Shown here: in pieces, positions 9,270-18,096 of the stretch
Layout: the number at the start of each line of letters is the position of its first letter
Numbering within the stretch: the stretch's first letter is position 1
Assembly (NCBI RefSeq): GCF_014646015.1
Contig: NZ_BMMQ01000003.1
Coordinates: 310,001-374,000 of the forward strand
DNA from: Microbacterium nanhaiense
GTDB lineage: Bacteria; Actinomycetota; Actinomycetes; Actinomycetales; Microbacteriaceae
Direction: 5' to 3'
Length of the DNA: 64,000 nucleotides
Notes under the pieces: generated by a model
Databases searched by the model: none
Seen by the model: only the letters and a program-made list of their open reading frames with translations
What the model was told of the DNA's origin: nothing
Made by a program: the position numbers and the translations under genes

Positions 9270-10583
9270 TCAGCGCCCGCCCGCCTGCGGCGGCAGGGGA
9301 ATGGGTGCTGTCGCATCGATCGAGGTGCGCCACGAGCGCTCCTGCCCGGCGCGCACGGCGCAGACCACGAGCAGGAACCAGCCGACGTTCGTCAGCGTGA
9401 AGCTCTCGAACACGCTCGACACGGCGAGCGCGACGAGAACCAGGGGCAGCCAGGAGTACACGACCGAACGGCGGTCGGCGCCCGCGAGCCACGCGCGCAC
9501 GAGCGCCAGCGTCAGCAGGGAGCAGAAGAGCAGCAGGCCGACCCAGCCGAGCTGCATGACCACGTCGACGAAGGCATTGAGGGCCGATTCGTTGTCGGCG
9601 CTCACCGAGATGTCGATGATGTTCGTGGGGAACGGGTCGCCGTGCCACGAGCCAAAGAATCCCCACCCCGTGACGGGGCGCTGGCCGATCCAGACGCGGA
9701 TCGCGGACCAGAGTTCGACGCGCGAGGCGAATCCCGACCGGTTCGCGAGGAACAGCGCGAGGGGGCGGTGCAGGATCCAGATCCCCAGCACCGCGACGCC
9801 GGCGAGCGACGCGATCGCGATGTTGACCCGGCGGCGCCCCGGTCGCGCCGTTCCGCGCGCGACGGAGAGCAGGGCGACGGCGGCGACCACGAAGCTCGAC
9901 ACGACGAGCGCGGGCGGTGACCCCGAGAAGGCCGCAAGGAGGGCAGCCAGGACGATCGAGAACACCGCGATCTGAGGCGGAACGCTCCGGGCGCGCCACT
10001 CGATCATGAAGGTGATGAGGGCGATCACGGCGACGAATCCGAGCAGATTTCGCGAGCCGAACAGGCCCTGGATCGGTCCGCCGAAGGCGATCAGGCCTTC
10101 GACGCCCAGGCGGGTGAGCGGGGCGTCGAAGATGATTCCGGACAATACCTCGATCGCGAGCGAGGCGGAGAGGAGCCAGCGCAGGACATCGCCGACCGCC
10201 CGCACGATCTGCAGGGTGTCGCGGATGTGCGCGACGGTGATCGCGATGATCGTCCAGGAGGCGAGGGCCAGCCACGACGTCAGAGCTCGGCCCTGCGCGC
10301 CGTCGAGCGCCCAGGCGAAGGAGGTGAGCGTCCACACCACGAAGGCGACGAGGGAGGTCGGCGCGAAGCCGATCACGGACAGCTCGTCGCGGCGAAGCAC
10401 GAGAACCGATACCGCGAGCGCGACGAGGCCCGCCACGACCGTCGCGAGCGTGACGGAACCCGCCACGCGATCGATCGCCGTGGCGAGGAACGCCGCGGCG
10501 ATCGCGGTGAGTGCGTATGCGCGCGCGAACTGGGCCGACCGCAGGAGGTCCGGCAGAGACGTCGGCACGCGCATCGCGCTCAT
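9270..10583 (-). CDS. O-antigen ligase/polymerase-like membrane protein (second copy)
   Basis: A 437-residue protein with about ten hydrophobic helices and a large periplasmic loop (residues ~240-330) containing RVELWSAIRVWIGQRPVTGWGFFGSW, the Wzy_C-type motif of O-antigen ligases and polymerases. It probably polymerises or ligates lipid-linked glycan at the outer face of the membrane. The start ATG 10583 overlaps the preceding gene stop as ATGA. The frame remains open far upstream, but that part is a shadow of the neighbouring gene. Confidence 0.87.
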   Translation of the reverse strand: MSAMRVPTSLPDLLRSAQFARAYALTAIAAAFLATAIDRVAGSVTLATVVAGLVALAVSVLVLRRDELSVIGFAPTSLVAFVVWTLTSFAWALDGAQGRALTSWLALASWTIIAITVAHIRDTLQIVRAVGDVLRWLLSASLAIEVLSGIIFDAPLTRLGVEGLIAFGGPIQGLFGSRNLLGFVAVIALITFMIEWRARSVPPQIAVFSIVLAALLAAFSGSPPALVVSSFVVAAVALLSVARGTARPGRRRVNIAIASLAGVAVLGIWILHRPLALFLANRSGFASRVELWSAIRVWIGQRPVTGWGFFGSWHGDPFPTNIIDISVSADNESALNAFVDVVMQLGWVGLLLFCSLLTLALVRAWLAGADRRSVVYSWLPLVLVALAVSSVFESFTLTNVGWFLLVVCAVRAGQERSWRTSIDATAPIPLPPQAGGR

Positions 10584-12010
10584 GCCGGCGAACCGATCTC
10601 CGCATCGCGATCGGGGAAGGTGACGGCGGGCGCGAGGCGCAGCTTCGTGATGAACATCGACACGAGCATCCAACCCCACAGCATCATGGGGTTCGACTCC
10701 GTGAGCCCCTGCGTCAACAGCGCCCACACGATCAGCAGCGGGACGAGCGAGAGGGGAGAGAACGGGGAGGGGCCGTCCGGCACGAGGCGCGGCGCGTCGA
10801 CCGCAAAGAACCATGCGCGCCACACGGCCGACCCGTAGACGAGTGCGAGCATGACGATGCCCAGCGCTCCGAGCTGGAGGAACACGTCGAGCCACATGTT
10901 GTGCGCCTCGAAGACGGTGATGTCGTGATCGATGATCCAGCCGTCGAAGGCCGGATCCCACGGAACCCACGGGGACGAGAAGCCGTTGCCGAAGATCGGG
11001 CGCTCGGACGCGCGCTCGACGACCGCCGCCCAGATGTCGTTGCGTCCCGTGAGCCCGCTGGAGCGGCCGAGGAGCCCCGCCACCCGGTCGAAGGCGAGCA
11101 CGCCGACGCCGGCGCCGACGACGGCGATCGCCGTCGCCGTCAGGTAGACCGTGCGCCGGCCGCGCGCCGTGCGCGCGCGGCGCATGACGAGCGCGACGCA
11201 GGCCACGGCCGCGACGACGATGAGCGCGACGAAGGTCGTGGCGGATCCCGCCCGGATGAACATCCACGCCGCGAGCGCCACCCAGAGCGACCGCGCGACG
11301 ATCTTCGTGCCGGTCACGTGGCCCTTGACTCCCACCCAGAGCCGCGCCGAGAAGACAATGACGGCGAGGAGCATCAGCATCCCCAGCAGGTTCGAATTGC
11401 CGACCACGCCCTGGATCCGGTCGCCGACGAGCAGCGAATCGAAGATGTTGCCGCGCACCCAGTACCAGTGCGCGTTCGGCTCGCCGTCGTAGTCGACGGC
11501 GAAGAAGTTCGGCATGATCGGATGCCGGACGATGAGCGCGACCCAGGCCTCGAAGACGAATGACCCGGCGACGATCCATCGCAGCGCGACCTCCAGGCAG
11601 CGCACGATGTCGGACCACGAGAGCAGATCGGCGAAGAAGATGCCCTGCATCGTGAACCCGGCGAGGACCGCCGCCGTCAGGATGCTCGCGGCGGGCCACT
11701 GCGACCACAGGGTCGACGCGAACGCGAGCGCAACATAGACGAGCGCGATCCAGGGCAGTCGCTCCCAGCGGAAGCGACGGGCCTTCGGCCGGCGAGCGAG
11801 GCTCGGGATCCAGATCGCCAGGGTCGCGACGATAAGGGCTCCGACGAGCACCGCCGCGCCCGCCGCGCCCAAGAGGTTGAACCACCACGAGTAGGCGAGC
11901 GCGCTCACCATGACGAAGATCGAGTAGGCGCGGAGCGCCTGGTGCGCAGACCTCTCCCGTTCGGGGGCCCGGACGCGTTCGGTCACGGGATACTTCGTCG
12001 CCTGCGCCAT
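10580..12010 (-). CDS. O-antigen ligase/polymerase-like membrane protein (first copy)
   Basis: A 476-residue polytopic protein. The Wzy_C-type loop reads GRNDIWAAVVERASERPIFGNGFSSPWVPWD and is followed by FEAHNMWLDVFLQLGALG, a typical motif with a conserved His. ATG 12010 is preferred over the in-frame GTG at 12016 because TAGGCT (12018-12023) ends 7 nt before the ATG, matching other leaderless starts here. It heads the minus-strand operon running through the second ligase, GlfT2, GlfT1-like, acetyltransferase and DUF4190 genes. Which of the two is a ligase and which a polymerase cannot be told. Confidence 0.87.
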   Translation of the reverse strand: MAQATKYPVTERVRAPERERSAHQALRAYSIFVMVSALAYSWWFNLLGAAGAAVLVGALIVATLAIWIPSLARRPKARRFRWERLPWIALVYVALAFASTLWSQWPAASILTAAVLAGFTMQGIFFADLLSWSDIVRCLEVALRWIVAGSFVFEAWVALIVRHPIMPNFFAVDYDGEPNAHWYWVRGNIFDSLLVGDRIQGVVGNSNLLGMLMLLAVIVFSARLWVGVKGHVTGTKIVARSLWVALAAWMFIRAGSATTFVALIVVAAVACVALVMRRARTARGRRTVYLTATAIAVVGAGVGVLAFDRVAGLLGRSSGLTGRNDIWAAVVERASERPIFGNGFSSPWVPWDPAFDGWIIDHDITVFEAHNMWLDVFLQLGALGIVMLALVYGSAVWRAWFFAVDAPRLVPDGPSPFSPLSLVPLLIVWALLTQGLTESNPMMLWGWMLVSMFITKLRLAPAVTFPDRDAEIGSPA

Positions 12011-12060
12011 AGACACCAGCCTAATCTTGCTCGCGCGGGGGATCTCGTAGGGTGTGAAGC
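12011..12060. promoter_or_regulatory. Divergent leaderless promoters: glycan operon and manA
   Basis: In 50 bp there are two outward -10-like hexamers: TAGGCT on the minus strand at 12018-12023 (7 nt from ATG 12010) and TAGGGT on the plus strand at 12048-12053 (7 nt from ATG 12061). Neither start has a Shine-Dalgarno sequence. Shared control of mannose metabolism and surface-glycan export is possible but inferred. Confidence 0.65.
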
Positions 12061-13170
12061 ATGCTTCTCGGCCTCACCAATGCACCGCGTCCGTTCGACT
12101 GGGGATCCACGAGCCTCATCGCCCGCCTCGAGGGACGGCCCGACTCCGCCACGCCCGAGGCGGAGGTGTGGTTCGGCGATCACCCGTCCGACCCGGCGGA
12201 TCTGGCCGACGGCCGCACCCTCGACGCGCACCTGGCGGACGCGAAGTTGCCATACCTCCTGAAGATCCTCGCCGCGACGAAGTCGCTGTCGATCCAGGCG
12301 CACCCCACCCGCCAGCAGGCGATCGACGGTTTTGCGGCGGAGCGCGCGCTGCCAGCGGACGCGCCCCACAACTACGCGGACGACAACCACAAGCCCGAGA
12401 TGATCGTCGCCCTGAGCGACGAGTTCGTCGCGCTGTGCGGGCTCCGCGAGGTCGACGCCACGCGCCGGCTGCTGGGCGAGCTCGGATCCGCGGCCGCGCC
12501 GCTCCTCGAGCGGGTGACCGACGACGACTCCCTCGCGGAATCCGTGGGGTGGCTGCTCTCGGGCGACGCGCAGGGCGTCGTCGACGCGATCATCGCCGCC
12601 CTCGAGAGCACCTCCTCCGTCGAATTCGCGGACGATATCGCCAACGCGCGGCGCAATGCGGCCGAGTTCCCGGGAGACCCCGGCGTCGTCGTCGGCCTCC
12701 TGATGAACCTCATGACGCTGCGGGCGGGGGAGGCGCTGTTCCTCCGCGCGGGCCAGCTGCACGCCTACCAGTCGGGCCTCGGAATCGAGATCATGGCGGC
12801 GAGCGACAACGTCATGCGCGGGGGCCTCACGCCCAAGCACATCGACGTCGACGAGCTCATGCGGGTGCTCGAGCGGCGGTCAGGCGCCGTGGCGCTGGTC
12901 GAACCGGTCGACGTCTCGGAGGGAGTGATCGAGTACCCCGTGCCCGTCGATGATTTCCGATTGTGGCGTGGCGCCGCGAGTGTCAAGGGTGTAACGATTG
13001 CGCCCGCGCTGCCGGCGATCGTGCTGTGCGTGTCGGGGTCGATCGAGGTGCGCGGCGCGACCGGCAACCTCGAACTTCTGCCGGGTCAGGCCGCATTTAT
13101 CGAGGGTGAGGAGTCCGCGCTCGTCATCGCCGGTCGGGGCGAGTTCTTCGTGGCTCAACCCGGGGCCTGA
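12061..13170 (+). CDS. manA: Mannose-6-phosphate isomerase, class I
   Basis: A 369-residue cytosolic enzyme that interconverts mannose 6-phosphate and fructose 6-phosphate, feeding GDP-mannose synthesis. The type I cupin zinc ligands are visible: Gln79 and His81 in SIQAHP, Glu113 in HKPEM, and His234 in GQLHAYQSG. Length and order fit the family. The ATG at 12061 has TAGGGT 7 nt upstream and no Shine-Dalgarno. It sits between the glycan locus and whiB2, an arrangement also seen in other Actinobacteria. Confidence 0.95.
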   Translation: MLLGLTNAPRPFDWGSTSLIARLEGRPDSATPEAEVWFGDHPSDPADLADGRTLDAHLADAKLPYLLKILAATKSLSIQAHPTRQQAIDGFAAERALPADAPHNYADDNHKPEMIVALSDEFVALCGLREVDATRRLLGELGSAAAPLLERVTDDDSLAESVGWLLSGDAQGVVDAIIAALESTSSVEFADDIANARRNAAEFPGDPGVVVGLLMNLMTLRAGEALFLRAGQLHAYQSGLGIEIMAASDNVMRGGLTPKHIDVDELMRVLERRSGAVALVEPVDVSEGVIEYPVPVDDFRLWRGAASVKGVTIAPALPAIVLCVSGSIEVRGATGNLELLPGQAAFIEGEESALVIAGRGEFFVAQPGA

Positions 13171-13308
13171 GACACGCCGGTCGCGGGCAAACCTTCAAGA
13201 GGTGCATGAAGCATCTACTATCTGCGACTTGATATTCACGAATCACACGGGTGTAATTACCCAGGTAGGGCGTTCGGACGATCGCCATACCTAAGGGGGA
13301 GAGACACC
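13171..13308 (+). promoter_or_regulatory. whiB2 upstream region
   Basis: This 138-bp gap is more A+T-rich than its surroundings, with an imperfect dyad around GGGTGTAATTACCC (near 13248-13261). A GGGGGAGAGA Shine-Dalgarno lies just before the ATG at 13309, so unlike many neighbours this gene has a leader. I cannot place the -10 and -35 with confidence. Confidence 0.4.
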
Positions 13309-13641
13309 ATGACCGCACCGCAGTACCAGCCCGAGGCGCCGGCCGACTGGTTCGTCGATCCCGCCGATCTCGGCGTCCCCGGAGCGACCGGTGCCGACGG
13401 GGTCGACGAGGGCCTGCTGGGGTGGCAGAGCGAGGCGCTCTGCGCGCAGACCGACCCCGAGGCCTTCTTCCCGGAAAAGGGTGGATCGACCCGCGACGCC
13501 AAGCGCATCTGCGAGTCCTGCGATGTGCGCGCACAGTGCCTCGAGTACGCGCTCGCGAACGACGAACGATTCGGGATCTGGGGCGGGCTGTCGGAGCGCG
13601 AGCGCCGCAAGCTGAAGAAAGAGATGCAGCAGGCGTCCTGA
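13309..13641 (+). CDS. whiB2: WhiB-family iron-sulfur transcriptional regulator, WhiB2-like
   Basis: A 110-residue protein with the four cluster-binding cysteines Cys45, Cys68, Cys71 and Cys77 (C-X22-C-X2-C-X5-C), the GIWGG turn at 89-93 and a basic tail RERRKLKKEMQ for DNA binding. WhiB2/WhmD proteins act with the primary sigma factor to control septation and division genes. Synteny with manA and a glycosyltransferase gene supports the WhiB2 assignment. Confidence 0.93.
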   Translation: MTAPQYQPEAPADWFVDPADLGVPGATGADGVDEGLLGWQSEALCAQTDPEAFFPEKGGSTRDAKRICESCDVRAQCLEYALANDERFGIWGGLSERERRKLKKEMQQAS

Positions 13642-13693
13642 ACGCGTGTCAGTGAGCGGGTGCCGGGCTCGCCCGGCATAGGCTGGGCAGGTC

Positions 13694-16480
13694 ATGCCCG
13701 CGCCAGTTCATGCAGTGCTCGTCGCCCGATCGTCTACCGCGGCCGCGGCGCGCCTTGAGCGCGCGCTCGACGCGATTCGAGCCCAGAGCCAATCCGTCGC
13801 CTCCCTCGCGATCGTCGTCCGCGGCGACCCCGCGCCGCTGAAGTCCGCGGCAGAAGCCGCAAACGCGAGCCATCTCATCGCCGCGCCCGAACGCACCGGA
13901 TTCGCCGGCGCGGTCGAGCTGGCGATGGAGCGCCTGCCGGAGGGGCACGTGTGGCTCCTCGACGATGACTCCGTTCCGGAGCCGGCGACGCTCGCCAAGC
14001 TCGCCTCGGCGCTCGAGCGGCAGCCGTCGGTCGCGATCGCCGCTCCCAAGCTCGTCCGCGCGGGCGATCGCCGCCGCATCGAGTCCTTCGGCGTCACGAT
14101 GACGACCACGGGACGCACGGTGGAGCTCGCGCACGGCGAATACGATCAGGGGCAGCACGACCGCGACGACGACGTGCTCGGCGCCGACATCCGGGGCATG
14201 CTCCTCCGCTCGGACGTGGCGCTCGCGCTCGTGCCCGACCGTGCAATGCTCGGTGCCGATGAGGGCCTCGACATGGGCGTGCGCGCGCGCCTCGGCGGCC
14301 GCCGCGTGAGCCTCGTCCCCGACGCGCGCGTCGCCGTCTGGCCGCCGCGCCAGACTCCGCTGCGCCGCGACTACACCCGACGCGTGGCCCAGCTGCACAG
14401 GCGCCTCGCCTACGCGTCCTCGCTGACCGTCGCCCCGAAGTGGATCGCGCTGCTCCCGCTCGCCGTCTGGGCGACGGCGCTCGCCCTTCTCGCCAAGCGG
14501 CCCGGGCGGGTCGCACCGGAGTGGATGGCGACCTTCACGGTGCTCGTGCGCCTCGGATCGATCTCGCGCTCGCGTCGGCGCGTGCGCGCCTTCCGCACGG
14601 GATCCTGGTCGCAGGTCGACGCGCTCCGCCTCGGCCGCACGCAACTACGCGAGCGCCAGCAGGCATCCGAGGATCCGCGACGCGACAACCCCGACCGGCT
14701 CGAGTTCTTCTCCGGCGGCGGCGCATGGGCCGTGCTCGGTGGTCTCGTCGTGAGCGTGGCGGCGTTCATCGCCCTTCTGACCTGGCCGGCCATCGGCGGC
14801 GGTGCGCTCCTGCCGCTGCGCCACGGGGTGCTCGCGTTGTGGCGCGACGCGCTCTGGGGCGTGCGCCCCGAGGGGCTGGCCGAGGTCGGACCGGCCGACC
14901 CGTTCTCCGCCGTCGTCGCCCTGCTCGGCACGATCTGGCCCGGTGGCCCCAGCTTCGCCCTGGTGCTCCTCTGGCTGCTCGCCGCGCCGCTCGCCGTCCT
15001 CGGCGGCTGGTTCGCGGCGACGCGATTCACGGCACGCCCCGCCGCACGGATCGCCCTCGCCGCCATGTGGGGCCTCGCGCCGCCGCTCTGGGACGCGCTC
15101 GCGCAGGGGCGGCCGGCGGCCGTCATCGCGCACCTGCTCCTGCCGTGGCTGCTCTTCGCGGGCATCGCCGCGCATCGCTCCTGGACCACGGCCGGCGCCG
15201 CATCGATCCTGCTCGCGGGCGTGCTCGCCTGCGCGCCGTCGCTCGCACCGGCGATCGGCCTCGTCTGGCTCGTCGGGCTCGCCGTGGCGATCGGCGCACG
15301 CCGACGCCGCATCGCCCACGTCGTGTGGGTGGTCGTCCCCTCGATCGTGATGTTCGCGCCGCTCGCGGCGCGCCAGTTCTCGCGCGGCACGCCGTGGGCG
15401 CTGTTCGCGGATCCCGACGCGGCCGACTTCGTGCACGGATCCGCCGCGGCCGTCGCCGGCGGTTCGGTCAACCCGGACGGGTGGGAGGCACTGTTCGCCG
15501 ACCTCGGGCTGAGCTGGACGTCGGTGTGGTGGGCGCCGATGCTTCTCGCGCCGGTCGCCCTGCTCGCGCTCACTGCCCCCGCGACGCGGAAGACCTGGCT
15601 GGCCGTCGTCGCGCTCGCCGTGGCGGCAGTGGGCAGCGTGACCGCCGTCGTCGATCTCGGCGCGCGCCTCGCGGTCGTCGACGGCGTGCGCGTGCCGGTG
15701 TGGCCCGGGTCCGCTCTCAGCCTGGCCTGGCTAGGCGCCATCGTCGCCTGCGCGATCGCTATCGACGGCGTGCGCCGTGGGCGGCGCCCGCTCGCGGTCG
15801 TCGTCATCGTCTGCGCGGCGCTCGCGATCGTGCCGCAGGCCACCGCGCTGCACCGCGGAGACACTCCGCTGCACTCCGCGAGCGACACGACCCTTCCCGC
15901 CTATGTCTCCGCCCAGGCGCGCGCCGACGGCGAGGTCGGCACGCTGATCCTCACGCCGCTCGCCGACGGCACCGTCGCGGCGAAGGTCGTCTGGGGCACG
16001 AGCGAGACCCTGGGCGGCGCGTCGACGCTCGAACGAACCCCGGTGGACGTCAGCGAGGACGACGAGGCCGTCGCTCACCTCGCCGGCGACATCGTCTCGG
16101 GCAGCACCCTGACCGTGGCCGACGAGGTGCGGGAGGCCGGAATCACCTTCGTCCTCCTGCGCGGGCAGGATGCCTCGGCGAGCGCGCAGCGCGTCGTCGC
16201 GCTCGCGGCGCAGGCCTCGATGGACCAGCGCGCGGGCTTCGTGCGCGTCGGCGAGACACCGCACGGCGTGCTGTGGAGCGTCGTCGACGAGCCGGCCGCT
16301 CGAGGCGGCATGGACGCGGGCGAGACGACGACCGCGTGGTTCACCGGCATTGCACAGGGCCTGGTCCTCGTCGTTGCTCTGCTGCTCGCCATCCCGACCC
16401 GCCGCACGCGCGATCAGGCCAGGCAGAAGCCCCGCCTGATCGGCGTGCAGAACGAATCGCGAGAGGAGCGCACGCGATGA
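13694..16480 (+). CDS. Glycosyltransferase fused to polytopic membrane domain
   Basis: A 928-residue protein. Residues 1-~250 form a GT2 GT-A domain: ERTGFAGAVELAMERL, then VWLLDDDSVPEPATL with the acidic cluster. After a helix near residue 255 and a basic linker, residues ~340-700 hold about ten transmembrane helices. A soluble extracytoplasmic segment (~705-880) and a last helix follow. Probably a membrane glycosyltransferase acting on a lipid-linked substrate; the substrate is unknown. TAGGCT (13679-13684) ends 9 nt before the ATG, so it may be leaderless. It is coupled to DUF5719 by an ATGA overlap. Confidence 0.88.
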   Translation: MPAPVHAVLVARSSTAAAARLERALDAIRAQSQSVASLAIVVRGDPAPLKSAAEAANASHLIAAPERTGFAGAVELAMERLPEGHVWLLDDDSVPEPATLAKLASALERQPSVAIAAPKLVRAGDRRRIESFGVTMTTTGRTVELAHGEYDQGQHDRDDDVLGADIRGMLLRSDVALALVPDRAMLGADEGLDMGVRARLGGRRVSLVPDARVAVWPPRQTPLRRDYTRRVAQLHRRLAYASSLTVAPKWIALLPLAVWATALALLAKRPGRVAPEWMATFTVLVRLGSISRSRRRVRAFRTGSWSQVDALRLGRTQLRERQQASEDPRRDNPDRLEFFSGGGAWAVLGGLVVSVAAFIALLTWPAIGGGALLPLRHGVLALWRDALWGVRPEGLAEVGPADPFSAVVALLGTIWPGGPSFALVLLWLLAAPLAVLGGWFAATRFTARPAARIALAAMWGLAPPLWDALAQGRPAAVIAHLLLPWLLFAGIAAHRSWTTAGAASILLAGVLACAPSLAPAIGLVWLVGLAVAIGARRRRIAHVVWVVVPSIVMFAPLAARQFSRGTPWALFADPDAADFVHGSAAAVAGGSVNPDGWEALFADLGLSWTSVWWAPMLLAPVALLALTAPATRKTWLAVVALAVAAVGSVTAVVDLGARLAVVDGVRVPVWPGSALSLAWLGAIVACAIAIDGVRRGRRPLAVVVIVCAALAIVPQATALHRGDTPLHSASDTTLPAYVSAQARADGEVGTLILTPLADGTVAAKVVWGTSETLGGASTLERTPVDVSEDDEAVAHLAGDIVSGSTLTVADEVREAGITFVLLRGQDASASAQRVVALAAQASMDQRAGFVRVGETPHGVLWSVVDEPAARGGMDAGETTTAWFTGIAQGLVLVVALLLAIPTRRTRDQARQKPRLIGVQNESREERTR

Positions 16481-17865
16481 GCAGGCGCAGGATCGTCCGC
16501 ACCGCCGTCGGCACCCTCGCCGGTATCGCGCTCGCCGGCTCCGCCGTCCTGGCGGCATCGAGCACCCTGCCGGGCGTCGGACCGAGCGCCTGGGGCGGAT
16601 CGGACGAGGCCCCGCAGGTGGTGGTCACTCCGCCGCCCGCCGAGACGATTCTCGCGTGCGACGGACCGCTCGTGGGACTCGGACTGGACGCGACCGACGC
16701 GACCGGCCTGAGCGCGATCGGCGACCTCGAGCTCACCATCGGCACGGGCAACGGAACGGAACCCGAGCGCGCCGACGAGCTCGAGCTCGAGGGCGTGGGA
16801 TCCGCCGCGATCCTCACCCAGCGACCGGACGGCGAGGAGCCGGTCGCCGTCGCGGGCGCGGGCTCGGCGATGCTCGACGACCTTGCCGCCGTCGGATACG
16901 CCGTGTCCTCGTGTCAACCCGGGAGCCCGGAGGCATGGATCGCCGGGGCGAGCGGGCAGACCGGCGTGAGCGACATCGTTATCATCGGCAACGCGTCGGA
17001 CGTGCCGGCAACCGTGTCGCTCGAGGTGTACGGCGTCGACGGTCGCACCGTGCCGGCCGGTGGCGAGTTCGCCATTCCGCCGCGCGGACAGCGGGCCGTG
17101 CCCGTCGCCGGAATCGCGGGCGGCGAGCAGAACCCCGTCATCCGGGTCACGAGCCGCAACGCGCCCGTGCGCGTCACGCTGCAGTCGATCACCACGGCGG
17201 GGCTCGCGCAGCAGGGAATCGACCTCGAAGAGGCGACGCTGCCGATGACGAACGCCGTCGTGCCGCGCGTGCGCGTGACGCGGGCGACCGCCGAGGGCGG
17301 ATCCGCCGCGACGACGGTGCAGCTCATGGGCACGAGCGGCTCGCCGGGCACCGTGGTGGTGAGCGTCGTCGACGAAGCGAGCGGAGACGAGGTCGCGCGC
17401 ACCGACATCGAGATGACGCCGGAGATCCCCGTCACGGCGGCCTTCGACTCGCTCCCCGAGGGCAGTTACGCCGTGCGGATCACGAGCGAGGTCCCGTTCG
17501 TCTCGGCGGTGCGCCAGAGCTCCGGCAACGACTACGCCTGGTACACGCCGGGCGAGCCGCTCACGGGGGAATCGATCGTGGCGGCCCCGGCGGGTAATGA
17601 CGGCAAGATCGCGCTCAGCTTCGCCTCGCTCGAGGACGCCTCGAGCATCACCGTCACCCCCGTGGCGGGCGGCGACGGCATGACGCTCGATCTCGACGCC
17701 GGACGCTCGGGAACCCTCGTCGTGGACGACCGGTCGAGTTACCGGATCACGGTCGACGGCGGAGCGGTAGTGGGCGCCGCCGGAACGAGCGACGACGGAC
17801 GCATCGGGAGCTTCTCGATCGCTCCCGACCCGGCGCTGCCGGATCCGGTCGTCGTCACTCCGTAG
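16477..17865 (+). CDS. DUF5719 family secreted or membrane-anchored protein
   Basis: A 462-residue protein with an N-terminal basic stretch and hydrophobic helix (residues ~5-28) serving as signal or anchor. A long beta-rich extracellular region rich in Val, Thr and Ala follows. No catalytic motif is apparent. Its start overlaps the stop of the glycosyltransferase (ATGA at 16477-16480), so the two are probably made together, and in Actinobacteria this family regularly follows such a gene. Role unknown; assistance in export of the glycan is inference. Confidence 0.85.
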   Translation: MSRRRIVRTAVGTLAGIALAGSAVLAASSTLPGVGPSAWGGSDEAPQVVVTPPPAETILACDGPLVGLGLDATDATGLSAIGDLELTIGTGNGTEPERADELELEGVGSAAILTQRPDGEEPVAVAGAGSAMLDDLAAVGYAVSSCQPGSPEAWIAGASGQTGVSDIVIIGNASDVPATVSLEVYGVDGRTVPAGGEFAIPPRGQRAVPVAGIAGGEQNPVIRVTSRNAPVRVTLQSITTAGLAQQGIDLEEATLPMTNAVVPRVRVTRATAEGGSAATTVQLMGTSGSPGTVVVSVVDEASGDEVARTDIEMTPEIPVTAAFDSLPEGSYAVRITSEVPFVSAVRQSSGNDYAWYTPGEPLTGESIVAAPAGNDGKIALSFASLEDASSITVTPVAGGDGMTLDLDAGRSGTLVVDDRSSYRITVDGGAVVGAAGTSDDGRIGSFSIAPDPALPDPVVVTP

Positions 17866-18073
17866 CGTCGACGCGGAAGGACGCGTGCCGCAGCACCGTC
17901 CACCCCGACGGGACCGAGAGCCGCTCGGCGTGCTGAGCGCACAGGTCGTGCGCGTGCGGGTCGTCCCCGGCGCCCAGCGGGCCGAGGGCGACCATGCGGC
18001 CGTCGTAGTCGAAGGTGAGGGTCGCGACCGCCTCGCGGTTGCACGACACCTTCGAGCAGATTCGTTCCGTCAC
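17855..18073 (-). CDS. DUF3499 family small cysteine protein
   Basis: A 72-residue protein. MTERICSKVSCNREAVATLTFDY and HDLCAQHAERLSVPSGW carry three Cys and His residues likely to bind a metal, as in DUF3499. The GTG at 18073 is chosen because TAGGCT (18081-18086, minus strand) ends 7 nt upstream and no residues before it match the family. The 3' end overlaps DUF5719 by 11 bp, tail to tail. Function unknown; conserved near whiB2 in Actinobacteria. Confidence 0.88.
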   Translation of the reverse strand: MTERICSKVSCNREAVATLTFDYDGRMVALGPLGAGDDPHAHDLCAQHAERLSVPSGWTVLRHASFRVDATE

Positions 18074-18080
18074 GCCAACG

Positions 18081-18090
18081 AGCCTAAGCT
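18081..18090. promoter_or_regulatory. Interlocked divergent -10 hexamers
   Basis: The 10-bp AGCCTAAGCT contains TAAGCT on the plus strand (18085-18090, 6 nt before ATG 18097) and TAGGCT on the minus strand (18081-18086, 7 nt before GTG 18073). The two hexamers share two base pairs, so polymerase could open only one at a time. Both starts lack a Shine-Dalgarno sequence. Confidence 0.65.
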
Positions 18091-18096
18091 GAAGGC

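Noticed and set aside
9270-11888. 872-residue single ligase protein
   Set aside because: The N-terminal half is out of frame with the other ligase-like gene; ATG 10583 with an ATGA overlap marks the true start.
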